A stretch of DNA of 57,500 nt, taken from assembly GCF_004916975.1 (NCBI RefSeq), contig NZ_STGQ01000002.1, forward strand, positions 761,609-819,108, in the 5' to 3' direction. The notes beneath the pieces are model-generated. The model was not told the origin of the DNA. It made no database searches and saw only the letters and a list, made by a program, of their open reading frames with translations. The DNA comes from Paenibacillus dokdonensis (GTDB lineage: Bacteria > Bacillota > Bacilli > Paenibacillales > Paenibacillaceae). Made by a program: the position numbers and the translations under genes. Shown piece after piece: positions 44,527 through 53,896 of the stretch. Positions within the stretch are counted from its first letter, which is position 1. The number at the start of each line of letters is the position of its first letter.

Positions 44527-44575
44527 GGATAGAGAAAAGATTTGGATAGAGAAACTGGAGAGTTTGGATAGATAG
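44527..44575 (+). repeat. Three GGATAGA direct repeats
   Basis: GGATAGA occurs at 44527, 44544 and 44566, each preceded by T-rich sequence; the first two extend to GGATAGAGAAA. Spacing is 17 and 22 bases. Function unknown. Confidence 0.5.
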
Positions 44576-44586
44576 AATCTAGAGGA

Positions 44587-44616
44587 TTGTAAAAATCCCG
44601 ATACTTATTATAGATT
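44587..44616 (+). promoter_or_regulatory. Possible promoter of pgk
   Basis: TTGTAA followed after 16-17 bases by TATAGA/ATAGAT, ending in the left arm of the inverted repeat at 44610. It would give pgk and the genes behind it a CggR-independent start. Weak evidence. Confidence 0.35.
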
Positions 44617-44678
44617 GAACTAAAGGCTTTGCGGGCAGATAGGTGTTCGGGGCATGACTTCTCTTTAGTTCATTCTAT
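44610..44678 (+). repeat. Large inverted repeat upstream of pgk, carrying motif copy 2
   Basis: The arms ATAGATTGAACTAAAG (44610-44625) and CTTTAGTTCATTCTAT (44663-44678) are inverted copies with 15 of 16 positions matching. The 37-base centre contains CGGGCAGAT-nnn-TGTTCGGGG (44632-44655), the same motif as at 35841-35864. There is no T run, so it is not a terminator. It could be a structured leader RNA or a small repetitive element. Confidence 0.6.
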
Positions 44679-44733
44679 AACTGTTACCCCTGATTCCTGA
44701 TACAAACAAATAATGGGTGCGGAGGAACGAACA

Positions 44734-45915
44734 ATGAATAAAAAGTCTGTACGTGATGTGGAAGTAAACGGAAAACGCGTATTTGTACGCGTGGATTTCA
44801 ATGTGCCTTTGGAAGATGGCAAAATTACTGACGATACACGGATCCGCGAAACACTGCCAACGATCAAGTATTTGATCGAAAACGGTGCTAAAGTCATTTT
44901 GGCGAGCCATATGGGCCGTCCAAAAGGACAATTTGTGGACTCCATGCGTCTGACGCCTGCTGCAGAGCGTCTGTCCGAGCTGCTTGGCAAACCGGTCGCA
45001 AAAGCGGACGAAGCTGTGGGCGAGGCTGTAAAGGCTGAAATCGCGAAGATGCAAAACGGCGACGTGCTTTTGCTTGAAAACGTGCGTTTCTATCCTGGTG
45101 AAGAAAAGAATGATCCGGAGCTTGCCAAGCAATTTGCAGAGCTTGCCGATCTGTTCGTTAACGACGCATTTGGCGCCGCTCACCGCGCACATGCTTCGAC
45201 AGAAGGCATCGCTCACTTCCTGCCGGCTGTATCCGGTCTTTTGATGGAGAAAGAATTGTCTGTACTGGGTAAAGCGCTCTTGAATCCGGAACGTCCTTTC
45301 ACAGCTATTATCGGCGGATCGAAAGTTAAAGATAAAATCGATGTTATCGACAACCTGCTGAACATTGCTGACAACGTTCTGATCGGCGGCGGACTGTCCT
45401 ATACCTTCATGAAGGCTCAAGGATATGAAATTGGCTTGTCTTTGTGCGATAATGATAAACTGGATGTAGCGCTCGGATTTATCCAAAAAGCGAAGGACCT
45501 CGGCAAGAATTTCTTGCTTCCGGTGGATATCGTTATTGCGGACGACTTCAAAGCGGATGCCAACGTTGAGATCGTAGAAGTAGGCAACATCCCTGAGAAA
45601 TGGGAAGGCGTGGACATCGGACCGAAAACCCGCGCGAAATATGCCGAAGTGATCAAAAACTCCAAGCTGGTCGTATGGAACGGACCGATGGGCGTATTCG
45701 AAATCGACCCATTCTCCAACGGCACGCGTGAAGTGGCTGAAGCTTGTGCAACAACAGAAGGCTACACAATCATCGGCGGTGGTGACTCTGCGGCAGCAAC
45801 GGAAAAATTCCATTTGGCTGACAAAATGAATCACATCTCCACAGGCGGTGGCGCTTCGCTGGAGTTCATGGAAGGCAAGGCGCTTCCTGGCGTCGTAGCC
45901 CTGAACGATAAATAA
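44734..45915 (+). CDS. pgk: Phosphoglycerate kinase
   Basis: 393 residues. N-terminal substrate-binding VFVRVDFNVPLEDG, arginine-rich SHMGRPKG and NDAFGAAHRAH, and C-terminal nucleotide-binding GGGDSAAATEKF. An earlier in-frame codon at 44713 is ignored because ATG 44734 follows GCGGAGGAACG. It is separated from gap by a hairpin and 285 bases. Confidence 0.97.
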   Translation: MNKKSVRDVEVNGKRVFVRVDFNVPLEDGKITDDTRIRETLPTIKYLIENGAKVILASHMGRPKGQFVDSMRLTPAAERLSELLGKPVAKADEAVGEAVKAEIAKMQNGDVLLLENVRFYPGEEKNDPELAKQFAELADLFVNDAFGAAHRAHASTEGIAHFLPAVSGLLMEKELSVLGKALLNPERPFTAIIGGSKVKDKIDVIDNLLNIADNVLIGGGLSYTFMKAQGYEIGLSLCDNDKLDVALGFIQKAKDLGKNFLLPVDIVIADDFKADANVEIVEVGNIPEKWEGVDIGPKTRAKYAEVIKNSKLVVWNGPMGVFEIDPFSNGTREVAEACATTEGYTIIGGGDSAAATEKFHLADKMNHISTGGGASLEFMEGKALPGVVALNDK

Positions 45916-45960
45916 TCCGGGTGGTACAGCTTGTAAGGACTTAAGAAGGAGTTGAAACAT

Positions 45961-46713
45961 GTGAGAACACCAATCATTGCAGGCAACTGGAAAATGTTTA
46001 AAACCGTTCCGGAAGCCAAAGCATTCATCGAAGAAGTAAAAGGAAAAGCGGAAGTCGACGGCGTGGAAAGCGTGATTTGTGCACCATTCACCAATCTTCC
46101 AGCTTTGGTCGAAGCAGTTAAAGGAACTTCCCTTAAAATCGGTGCCCAAAACCTGCATTTCGAAGACAACGGTGCGTATACCGGTGAAATCAGCGGCGAA
46201 ATGTTGAAGGATCTGGGCGTGGACTATGTCATCATCGGACACTCCGAACGCCGTGCTTATTTTGCGGAAACGGACGAGACCGTCAACAAGAAAATGCATG
46301 CGGCATTCCGCCATGGACTGACTCCAATCGTATGTGTGGGTGAAAAGCTCGAAGAGCGTGAAGCCGGCCAAACGAAGGATGTTTGCAAAGTGCAAACGGA
46401 AGCAGCTTTCCAAGGTCTGTCCGCGGATCAGGCAGCTGAAGCAGTCATTGCTTACGAACCGATCTGGGCCATTGGAACGGGTAAATCCTCAACGGCACAG
46501 GACGCGAATGAAGTTATTTCTTACATCCGCGAACTGGTGAAAGGATTGTATGGAGAAAGCATAGCAAACAAGGTACGCATTCAATACGGCGGCAGCGTGA
46601 AGCCTGAGAATGTAGCTGAATACATGGGCCAAAGCGACATCGATGGCGCTCTTGTCGGCGGTGCCAGCTTGCAGCCTGCCTCTTACATCCAGCTCACCCA
46701 GGGGGCGAAGTAA
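45961..46713 (+). CDS. tpiA: Triosephosphate isomerase
   Basis: A 250-residue (beta/alpha)8 barrel. It starts VRTPIIAGNWKMFK with the catalytic Lys, and has the His of IIGHSERR, the catalytic Glu in AYEPIWAIGTGKSS (loop 6), and the C-terminal YGGSVKPEN. GTG 45961 is nine bases behind AAGGAG; the in-frame TTG at 45952 lies within one base of it. It abuts gpmI. Confidence 0.97.
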   Translation: MRTPIIAGNWKMFKTVPEAKAFIEEVKGKAEVDGVESVICAPFTNLPALVEAVKGTSLKIGAQNLHFEDNGAYTGEISGEMLKDLGVDYVIIGHSERRAYFAETDETVNKKMHAAFRHGLTPIVCVGEKLEEREAGQTKDVCKVQTEAAFQGLSADQAAEAVIAYEPIWAIGTGKSSTAQDANEVISYIRELVKGLYGESIANKVRIQYGGSVKPENVAEYMGQSDIDGALVGGASLQPASYIQLTQGAK

Positions 46714-46714
46714 G

Positions 46715-48259
46715 ATGACCGCACCTAAACCGGTAGCACTGATTATTATGGACGGATTCGGACTTCGCGGCACAGAGGAGGGCAACGCCGTTGCTCAGGC
46801 CAAGAAGCCCAATTATGACCGTTTGAGAGCAAAATATCCGCATACCACGCTGACTGCTTGCGGTGAAGCCGTAGGCTTGCCTGCAGGCCAAATGGGCAAC
46901 TCCGAAGTGGGCCATTTGAACATTGGGGCAGGACGCGTCGTGTATCAGGATTTGACCCGGATTTCGAAGTCGATCCGCGAGGGCGAGTTCTTCGGAAACC
47001 CGACGTTGGTAGAGGCAGTGCGTGCTGCCAAAAACAACGGCAAGAAACTGCACCTGTACGGCCTTCTCTCGGACGGCGGCGTACACAGCCACATTGAGCA
47101 TTTGTTCGCTATGCTCGATCTCGCCAAGAAAGAAGGACTGGATGAAGTATATATCCACGCCTTCCTTGACGGACGCGATGTGGCTCCGGATTCCGGCAAG
47201 AAGTTCGTTGAAGATCTTCAAGCCAAAATTAAAGAAGTAGGCATCGGCAAGATTGCGACCGTACAAGGCCGCTATTATGCAATGGACCGTGACAAGCGCT
47301 GGGAGCGTGTAGAGAAATCTTACCGTGCGATCGTGTACGGTGATGGACCTAAATACACCGATCCTCTGGAAGCTGTTACGGAATCCTACAACAAATCGGT
47401 ATTCGATGAGTTTGTAGAGCCTACGGTTATTGTGGATGAGAACGGCCAGCCGGTATCTCTTGTGGAAAGCGGCGATTCTGTCGTGTTCCTCAATTTCCGT
47501 CCGGACCGTGCCATTCAGCTGTCCCAGGTATTCACGAACAAGGACTTCCGCGGTTTTGACCGTGGACCGAAGTTCCCTGAGAACCTTCATTTTGTATGTC
47601 TGACGCTGTTCAGCGAGACGGTGGAAGGGTTTGTGGCTTACGAGCCGAAAAACCTGGACAATACGCTTGGTGAAGTGCTTGTTCAGAACAACAAAAAGCA
47701 GCTTCGTATTGCGGAGACGGAAAAGTACCCGCATGTTACCTTCTTCTTCAGCGGTGGACGCGATGTTGAGCTTCCGGGCGAAACGCGCATCCTGATTAAT
47801 TCGCCGAAGGTTGCAACCTATGATCTGCAGCCTGAGATGAGCGCTTATGAAGTGGCAGATGCCTGCGTGAAGGAAATTGAGGCTGAAAAGCATGATGCGA
47901 TTATCCTGAACTTTGCGAACCCTGACATGGTTGGACACTCCGGCATGCTGGAGCCGACAATCAAGGCCGTTGAAGTGACAGATGAATGCATGGGTAAAGT
48001 TGTGGATGCCGTCATTGCCAAAGGCGGGGTAGCGATTATCATCGCGGACCACGGTAACGCCGATATGGTATTTGATGAAAATGGACGTCCGTTTACAGCA
48101 CATACGACCAACCCGGTACCGTTTATTTTGACAGCTGATAACGTGACACTGCGTGAGGAAGGTATCCTGGCCGATGTGGCTCCTACCATTCTCGATCTGA
48201 TGCAGCTGCCGAAGCCTGCTGAAATGACCGGAGAATCGATGATTGCAAGCCGTAAATAG
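46715..48259 (+). CDS. gpmI: 2,3-bisphosphoglycerate-independent phosphoglycerate mutase
   Basis: A 514-residue manganese enzyme of the alkaline-phosphatase superfamily. Metal and catalytic residues are in LIIMDGFGLR, GNSEVGHLNIGAGR (phosphoserine site), NFANPDMVGHSG and ADHGNAD. ATG 46715 lies two bases after the tpiA stop behind GGGGGCG; the longer frame from 46643 is inside tpiA. Confidence 0.97.
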   Translation: MTAPKPVALIIMDGFGLRGTEEGNAVAQAKKPNYDRLRAKYPHTTLTACGEAVGLPAGQMGNSEVGHLNIGAGRVVYQDLTRISKSIREGEFFGNPTLVEAVRAAKNNGKKLHLYGLLSDGGVHSHIEHLFAMLDLAKKEGLDEVYIHAFLDGRDVAPDSGKKFVEDLQAKIKEVGIGKIATVQGRYYAMDRDKRWERVEKSYRAIVYGDGPKYTDPLEAVTESYNKSVFDEFVEPTVIVDENGQPVSLVESGDSVVFLNFRPDRAIQLSQVFTNKDFRGFDRGPKFPENLHFVCLTLFSETVEGFVAYEPKNLDNTLGEVLVQNNKKQLRIAETEKYPHVTFFFSGGRDVELPGETRILINSPKVATYDLQPEMSAYEVADACVKEIEAEKHDAIILNFANPDMVGHSGMLEPTIKAVEVTDECMGKVVDAVIAKGGVAIIIADHGNADMVFDENGRPFTAHTTNPVPFILTADNVTLREEGILADVAPTILDLMQLPKPAEMTGESMIASRK

Positions 48260-48325
48260 GCGGTATAATGATATAGATGAGATTTAACCTGGACTAAATA
48301 TGAACGACAAAGGAGAACAAGTACT

Positions 48326-49612
48326 ATGACTATTATTTCTGACGTGTACGCACGCGAAGTCCTCGACTCCCGCGGCAACCCGACTGTTGAAGTTGAAGTT
48401 TATCTGGAATCCGGCGCTATGGGCCGCGCAATCGTACCATCCGGCGCATCTACAGGCGCTCACGAGGCTGTTGAGCTTCGCGATGGCGACAAATCCCGTT
48501 ACCTCGGTAAAGGCGTTCTGACTGCCGTTAATAACGTAAACGAAATTATCGCACCTGAAGTTATCGGTATGGACGCTCTTGACCAGCTCGGCATCGACAA
48601 AATGATGATCAAACTGGACGGAACACCAAACAAAGGTAAACTGGGCGCGAACGCTATCCTGGCTGTTTCCATGGCTACTGCACGCGCAGCAGCTGACGCT
48701 TTGGACCTGCCGCTGTATGTATACCTCGGCGGATTCAACGCTAAACAACTGCCTGTACCTATGATGAACATCGTTAACGGCGGCGCTCATGCCGACAATA
48801 ACGTAGACGTGCAAGAATTCATGGTTCTGCCAGTGGGCGCTCCTACTTTCAAAGAAGCACTTCGTACAGGCGCTGAAATCTTCCACAGCTTGAAAGACGT
48901 ACTGAAGGGTAAAGGCCTCAATACTGCAGTAGGCGACGAAGGCGGCTTTGCTCCTAACTTCACTTCTAACGAAGACGCATTGTCCTCCATCATGGAAGCT
49001 ATTGAAAAAGCCGGTTACAAACCAGGCGTTGACGTATTCCTCGGCATGGACGTGGCTTCGACCGAGTTCTACAAAGACGGTAAATACCATCTCGAAGGCG
49101 AAGGCAAATCCTTCACTTCCGCAGAATTCGTTGATCTGCTCGCTTCTTGGGTCGACAAATATCCGATCATCACGATCGAAGACGGATGCTCCGAAGATGA
49201 CTGGGAAGGTTGGAAGCTTCTTACCCAGAAGCTTGGCAGCAAAATCCAACTCGTTGGTGACGACCTGTTCGTTACAAACACAGAGCGCCTAGGCAAAGGC
49301 ATCGATGAAGGCATCGGTAACTCGATTCTGATCAAAGTGAACCAAATTGGTACACTGACTGAAACCTTTGATGCTATCGAAATGGCAAAACGCGCTGGCT
49401 ACACAGCTGTTATCTCCCACCGTTCCGGTGAGTCCGAAGACAGCACCATCGCTGACATCGCTGTTGCAACCAATGCAGGCCAAATCAAAACAGGTGCACC
49501 TTCCCGTACCGACCGTATTGCGAAGTACAACCAATTGCTCCGCATTGAGGACGAATTGGCTGATCTGGCTCAATACAACGGCCTGAAATCCTTCTACAAC
49601 TTGAAAAGATAA
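48326..49612 (+). CDS. eno: Enolase
   Basis: 428 residues. Hallmarks are SGASTGAHEAVELRDGD, the GDEGGFAPN loop, metal ligands in GMDVASTEFY, TIEDGCSEDDWEGW and VGDDLFVTN, and the SHRSGESED signature. RBS AAAGGAGAAC precedes the ATG. Strong codon bias. Last gene of the glycolytic cluster, with a terminator directly behind. Confidence 0.98.
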   Translation: MTIISDVYAREVLDSRGNPTVEVEVYLESGAMGRAIVPSGASTGAHEAVELRDGDKSRYLGKGVLTAVNNVNEIIAPEVIGMDALDQLGIDKMMIKLDGTPNKGKLGANAILAVSMATARAAADALDLPLYVYLGGFNAKQLPVPMMNIVNGGAHADNNVDVQEFMVLPVGAPTFKEALRTGAEIFHSLKDVLKGKGLNTAVGDEGGFAPNFTSNEDALSSIMEAIEKAGYKPGVDVFLGMDVASTEFYKDGKYHLEGEGKSFTSAEFVDLLASWVDKYPIITIEDGCSEDDWEGWKLLTQKLGSKIQLVGDDLFVTNTERLGKGIDEGIGNSILIKVNQIGTLTETFDAIEMAKRAGYTAVISHRSGESEDSTIADIAVATNAGQIKTGAPSRTDRIAKYNQLLRIEDELADLAQYNGLKSFYNLKR

Positions 49613-49632
49613 TTGCAGCCCTCGTGCTGAAT

Positions 49633-49669
49633 AAAAGCTGTTCCGGCTTTATGCCGGAACAGCTTTTTT
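49633..49669 (+). terminator. Terminator of the glycolytic operon
   Basis: AAAAGCTGTTCCGGC pairs with GCCGGAACAGCTTTT over a short loop and ends in a T run. Confidence 0.95.
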
Positions 49670-49702
49670 GTTCTTTTTTCTGCCAAAGGGAGGGGGAAGT
49701 CC

Positions 49703-49731
49703 TTGTTTTAGGAAATGGGCTATGGTACAAT
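49703..49731 (+). promoter_or_regulatory. Putative SigA promoter of secG
   Basis: TTGTTT (49703-49708), a 17-base spacer and TACAAT (49726-49731), about 95 bases before secG. Confidence 0.65.
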
Positions 49732-49826
49732 AAAAATGCTGTTTATGGACGATGAATTTGCATTTATTAGAGGGTTTTGAAAAAATCCCATATAAGATGA
49801 TGTTTAGCTATTAGGAGGTGGAACGA

Positions 49827-50060
49827 ATGGATATCTTATTGAAAGTGCTGCTTGTGGTTTTCTCTGTTGCTTTGATCGCAATTGTTCTTTTGCAGAAAGG
49901 GAAAAGCGCAGGTCTGGCCGGTGCCATCTCCGGTGGCGCAGAACATCTTTTCGGAAAAACGAAAGCACGCGGCATGGACTTGGTCTTGCAGCGCGTGACG
50001 GTGGTTGTCGCAGCCTGCTTCTTTATTCTGGCCATTCTTACGGCTGTCTTTGCGAAATAA
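49827..50060 (+). CDS. secG: Preprotein translocase subunit SecG
   Basis: A 77-residue protein with two membrane segments (LLKVLLVVFSVALIAIVLLQ and VTVVVAACFFILAILTAVF) joined by the conserved KGKSAGLAGAISGGAEHLFG loop. It assists SecYE in export. ATG 49827 follows AGGAGGTGG; the in-frame GTG at 49818 is part of that site. The secG-rnr-smpB-ssrA order matches Bacillus. Confidence 0.95.
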   Translation: MDILLKVLLVVFSVALIAIVLLQKGKSAGLAGAISGGAEHLFGKTKARGMDLVLQRVTVVVAACFFILAILTAVFAK

Positions 50061-50075
50061 TATAGCTGATTTGAG

Positions 50076-50116
50076 AAAACCTTCGCTCTTGCAATGAAGA
50101 TGAGCGGGGGTTTTTT
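50076..50116 (+). terminator. Terminator after secG
   Basis: AAAACCTTCGCTC pairs with GAGCGGGGGTTTT (one wobble, one mismatch), followed by T. Confidence 0.75.
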
Positions 50117-50300
50117 GATATATTGAAACCGGCATACGACCGCCACTTTCAGCAGTATTCAGGGTGCTGGCAGGGATGTAAACGATTAAATTCGTGTATA
50201 CTAGGGTATGTGTATACTAAAGCGGCAAAAACATTATGAATCAATACATAGATACTTGCGGAAGGATTACTCCAACTGCGAGTCAACCGAGGAGATAATC

Positions 50301-52985
50301 ATGATAACGGAACAATCAATACTGGATTTGATGCAGGAACCGGATTATAAACCAATGACCTATCAGGAGCTTGAGAAGCATTTTGCAATCGCCGATGCGG
50401 TGGAATTCAAGGAATTCCTGAAGCTGCTGAACGCGCTTGAGCAGCAAGGGAAGATCATGATGACACGTTCGGACCGTTATGGTCTCCCAGAGCGTCTGGA
50501 TTTGCAGCGCGGACGGCTGCAGATGCATGCCAAGGGCTTTGCATTCCTGATTCCCGAGGATAAGGAGCATCCGGATGTGTATATCGGAGCCCATGATCTC
50601 ATGGGCGCCATGAACGGCGATACAGTGCTTGCCCGCGTTACAACCCGGGGACCTGCAGGCGGCAAGCTTGAAGGTGAAGTCGTGAAGATCGTTACACGCG
50701 CTGTCAGTCAGGTTGTAGGCGTATTTCAGGGGCATGAAGCATACGGCTTTGTGCTGCCGGATGATAAGCGGATTGTACGCGATATTTTCATCCCGAAGGA
50801 GTCGATCGCAGGCGCGGTAGACGGGGATAAGGTCGTTGCGAAAATCATCAGCTATCCGGAAGGGCGTACGGCGGCGGAAGGTGAAATTGTCGAGGTTCTG
50901 GGACATAAGGATGACCCAGGCGTGGATATTCTATCCATTATCCGCAAGCATCAACTGCCAGAGGGCTTCCCTGAGGAAGTTATGGAAGAAGCGGAGAATG
51001 CTCCGGATTCGATCACCGATGAAGAGATCGCAAAGCAGGGCCGCCGAGACCTGCGCGGTAAAAAAATCGTCACTATCGATGGCGAGGATGCCAAGGATTT
51101 GGATGATGCCGTTAACGTGGAGCGTCAGGAGAATGGTCATTTCCGTCTAGGCGTTCATATTGCTGATGTCGGCTACTATGTGCGGGAGAACTCTGAGCTC
51201 GACAAGGAAGCATATAATAGGGGCTGCAGCGTATACCTCGTAGACCGGGTTATTCCGATGCTGCCGCATCGTCTCTCCAACGGAATCTGCAGCTTGAATC
51301 CGCAGGTGGATCGTCTGACACTTTCTTGTGAGATGGAATTCGACGAGCATATGAAGGTTGTAAAGCATGACGTGTTTACAAGCGTCATCAAGACGAAAGA
51401 ACGAATGACCTATAATAATGTGCGTAAAATCCTCGAGGATGAAGAACCTGAGCTGATGGAGCGCTACAAGGATCTTGTCGACGATTTCAGATTGATGAAA
51501 GAAATCGCATTAAGACTGCGTTCGAAGCGTATGAACAGAGGCGCGGTGGATTTCGATTTTGTGGAATCCAAGGTCATCGTGGATGAAAACGGCAAGCCGG
51601 TTGATATCGTGAAACGCGAGCGCTCGATTGCCGAGCAGATTATCGAGGAGTTCATGCTGGCGGCCAACGAGACCGTAGCGGAACATTTTCACTGGCTGAA
51701 GGTACCGTTCATCTACCGGATTCACGAAAATCCGGATCCTGAGAAGCTCCAGAATTTCATGGCTTTTGCCGAGAACTTTGGCTACCACGTTAAGGGACGG
51801 GGCAATGCTATACACCCGCGTGCGCTGCAGAACTTATTGGAGCAAATCAAGGATACCAAGGAACAAACGGTCATCAGCACGATGATGCTGCGTTCGATGA
51901 AGCAGGCGAAGTATGATGCGGACATGTCGGGTCACTTTGGTCTGGCTGCTGAGTTCTATTCACACTTCACGTCGCCGATCCGCCGTTATCCGGATTTGGT
52001 GATACACCGTGTTATTCGCGAGGTCATTGAGAGCAATAACATTTTGTCAGAGAAGCGGCAGGAGTATCTGGCATCACGGATGCCGGAGATTGCTCAGCAC
52101 TCCTCCGAGCGTGAGCGCGTAGCTGTTGAAGCGGAGCGCGACACCGACCAGCTGAAGAAAGCGGAGTATATGCTGGACAAGGTCGGAGAGGAATTCGATG
52201 GCATGATCAGCAGCGTGACCAGCTTCGGTATGTTTATCGAGCTGCCGAACACGGTTGAGGGATTGATCCGTCTGGCTGCACTGACTGATGATTATTATAA
52301 TTTCGATGAAGCATCCATGTCGCTGATTGGCGAGCGGACTTCGAAGATCTATCGCATCGGTGATGAGATTAAAATCCGGGTGGCGCGGGTTAACATGGAC
52401 GATCACACCATCGACTTTGAACTGCTGGATATGAAGCCGCGCCGCGAGCGCAATCGCGGCGGCGGGTTTGGCGGTCGTGGCGGCGAACGCAGCGGCGATA
52501 AAGGCGGATTTGCGCGCGGTGGAGGCCGCAGCAAAAAGGCTGGCGCAGGCGACGGCAAATCCGGCCGGCCGGGTAAACGTGAGCGCACAGCGACTGGCTC
52601 CCCAGCTGCAGGTAGCGCTGGATCGGCGACGCCAGGCTCGGACAAGCGCGGCAAGCGTGGTGGCGGACGCGGTCCGGCCCCTTCGGACGCAAGCGTGGAA
52701 GCGAAACGTCCGATGGCCTTTGGCTTCGGCTCGGGCAAAGGTGGCTACAGCTCGCCTGCACAAGGCGAGAACACTAGCGGCGGACGCCGGAAGAAGACAT
52801 CGGGCAGCGGTGTGTTTGTTGGAGAAGGCGCATCTTCAGGTGATGGTGGACAGAAGCGCCGCAGCGGCGAGCAGGAAGCAGGCAGCGCACCAGGCAATGG
52901 AGAAGGCGGCTTCCGCAAGCGCAAGAAGAAAAAAGGTGAAGGTAAAAACAGCACGGCGGCTTTTGTTCGGAAGAAGAAAAAATAA
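50301..52985 (+). CDS. rnr: Ribonuclease R
   Basis: A processive 3'-5' exoribonuclease that degrades structured RNA, rRNA fragments and non-stop mRNA. 894 residues: N-terminal winged HTH (about 1-70), cold-shock-type OB folds, the RNB catalytic domain with TIDGEDAKDLDDAV near 260 and HFTSPIRRYPDL, and an S1 domain (about 630-710). The last ~180 residues are a low-complexity tail rich in Gly, Arg, Lys and Ser, ending in KNSTAAFVRKKKK and unusually long. ATG 50301 behind GAGGAGA is chosen over the open frame from 50208. Confidence 0.96.
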   Translation: MITEQSILDLMQEPDYKPMTYQELEKHFAIADAVEFKEFLKLLNALEQQGKIMMTRSDRYGLPERLDLQRGRLQMHAKGFAFLIPEDKEHPDVYIGAHDLMGAMNGDTVLARVTTRGPAGGKLEGEVVKIVTRAVSQVVGVFQGHEAYGFVLPDDKRIVRDIFIPKESIAGAVDGDKVVAKIISYPEGRTAAEGEIVEVLGHKDDPGVDILSIIRKHQLPEGFPEEVMEEAENAPDSITDEEIAKQGRRDLRGKKIVTIDGEDAKDLDDAVNVERQENGHFRLGVHIADVGYYVRENSELDKEAYNRGCSVYLVDRVIPMLPHRLSNGICSLNPQVDRLTLSCEMEFDEHMKVVKHDVFTSVIKTKERMTYNNVRKILEDEEPELMERYKDLVDDFRLMKEIALRLRSKRMNRGAVDFDFVESKVIVDENGKPVDIVKRERSIAEQIIEEFMLAANETVAEHFHWLKVPFIYRIHENPDPEKLQNFMAFAENFGYHVKGRGNAIHPRALQNLLEQIKDTKEQTVISTMMLRSMKQAKYDADMSGHFGLAAEFYSHFTSPIRRYPDLVIHRVIREVIESNNILSEKRQEYLASRMPEIAQHSSERERVAVEAERDTDQLKKAEYMLDKVGEEFDGMISSVTSFGMFIELPNTVEGLIRLAALTDDYYNFDEASMSLIGERTSKIYRIGDEIKIRVARVNMDDHTIDFELLDMKPRRERNRGGGFGGRGGERSGDKGGFARGGGRSKKAGAGDGKSGRPGKRERTATGSPAAGSAGSATPGSDKRGKRGGGRGPAPSDASVEAKRPMAFGFGSGKGGYSSPAQGENTSGGRRKKTSGSGVFVGEGASSGDGGQKRRSGEQEAGSAPGNGEGGFRKRKKKKGEGKNSTAAFVRKKKK

Positions 52986-53174
52986 TCGGTTAGCTGCTAC
53001 GTAGTTTGTAGTTTGGTGTAAAAACAGCTGAACTTTGGGTATGGGTGGAGCCTTGCTCCACCTTGATTTTGCGGAGGTCAGTTGATACAATGGATTTCTG
53101 GTTAGATGCGTCATGAATGATGCAGAAAAGACCGGAAGTCCGGCTATTTTTGTAATGGGTGAGGAGTGAAGAGC

Positions 53175-53657
53175 ATGGGTGGTAAGAAGAGTGACGGGAA
53201 GGTACTGGCCCAGAACAAGAAAGCTTCCCATGATTATTTCATCGAGGATACGTACGAAGCAGGCATGGTGCTGACTGGGACGGAGATCAAATCGATCCGT
53301 AACGGTAAGGCGAACATCGGTGATGCCTTCGCAACGATCCGTAATGGGGAAATTCATATTCACAACATGCACATCAGCCCGTTTGAGCAGGGAAACCGGA
53401 GCAATCCGACAGATCCGACGCGCACGCGTAAGCTGTTGATGCATAAAGAGCAGATTCATAAGCTGCTAGGTCAATCCAAGCAGGAGGGTTTCTCTATTGT
53501 TCCGCTGAAGATCTATATCCGCAACGGCTATGCCAAGCTGCTGCTGGGCTTAGGCCGCGGTAAGAAGCAGTATGACAAGCGTGAAACGGCTGCCAAGCGT
53601 GATGCACAGCGTGACATTCAGCGCGCACTGCGTGAGAAGCAGAAAATCGCGCGTTAA
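53175..53657 (+). CDS. smpB: SsrA-binding protein SmpB
   Basis: 160 residues. Binds tmRNA and brings it to stalled ribosomes. Conserved blocks are QNKKASHDYFIEDTYEAGMV, LTGTEIKSIRNGKANIGDAF, and the basic C-terminal tail (YDKRETAAKRDAQRDIQRAL). ATG 53175 is eight bases behind GAGGAG; the in-frame GTG 53166 lies in that site. The ssrA gene follows 240 bases downstream. Confidence 0.97.
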   Translation: MGGKKSDGKVLAQNKKASHDYFIEDTYEAGMVLTGTEIKSIRNGKANIGDAFATIRNGEIHIHNMHISPFEQGNRSNPTDPTRTRKLLMHKEQIHKLLGQSKQEGFSIVPLKIYIRNGYAKLLLGLGRGKKQYDKRETAAKRDAQRDIQRALREKQKIAR

Positions 53658-53896
53658 CGCACGGTTAAGCGAGAAAACAACCAAGTTTCACCTGTATTTC
53701 CTGCATCCTCTGTGTCATTTTGGCCGGATGGTGTGATATAATAAGTAATGTAAGAGGCGCGGTTAACACAACGTCCTTTACATGACTGATGAATTTGCTT
53801 CTGATCATCCTTTCTTATGGAGGGAAAGGATGCGGAATAGATTGCTTCTTATGCTGCAGAGCAGCTCATCTAATCCGAAGAAGCCCTTTATAATAA

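Noticed and set aside
44665..46413. 582-codon open frame on the minus strand opposite pgk and tpiA
   Set aside because: It spans two real genes and is Phe/Cys/His-rich in the manner of antisense translation. It has no recognisable domain.
46694..48103. 469-codon minus-strand frame opposite gpmI
   Set aside because: Antisense shadow of a strongly codon-biased gene, as are the frames opposite eno (48284-49249) and gap (43435-44406).
50194..50219. Duplicated GTGTATACTA upstream of rnr
   Set aside because: Two short AT-rich copies 16 bases apart may be -10-like elements, but no -35 or wider conservation supports a claim.
52074..53004. Overlapping frames on both strands over the 3' end of rnr
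   Set aside because: They come from the GC-rich, repetitive tail-coding region of rnr; the rnr frame has the domain support.
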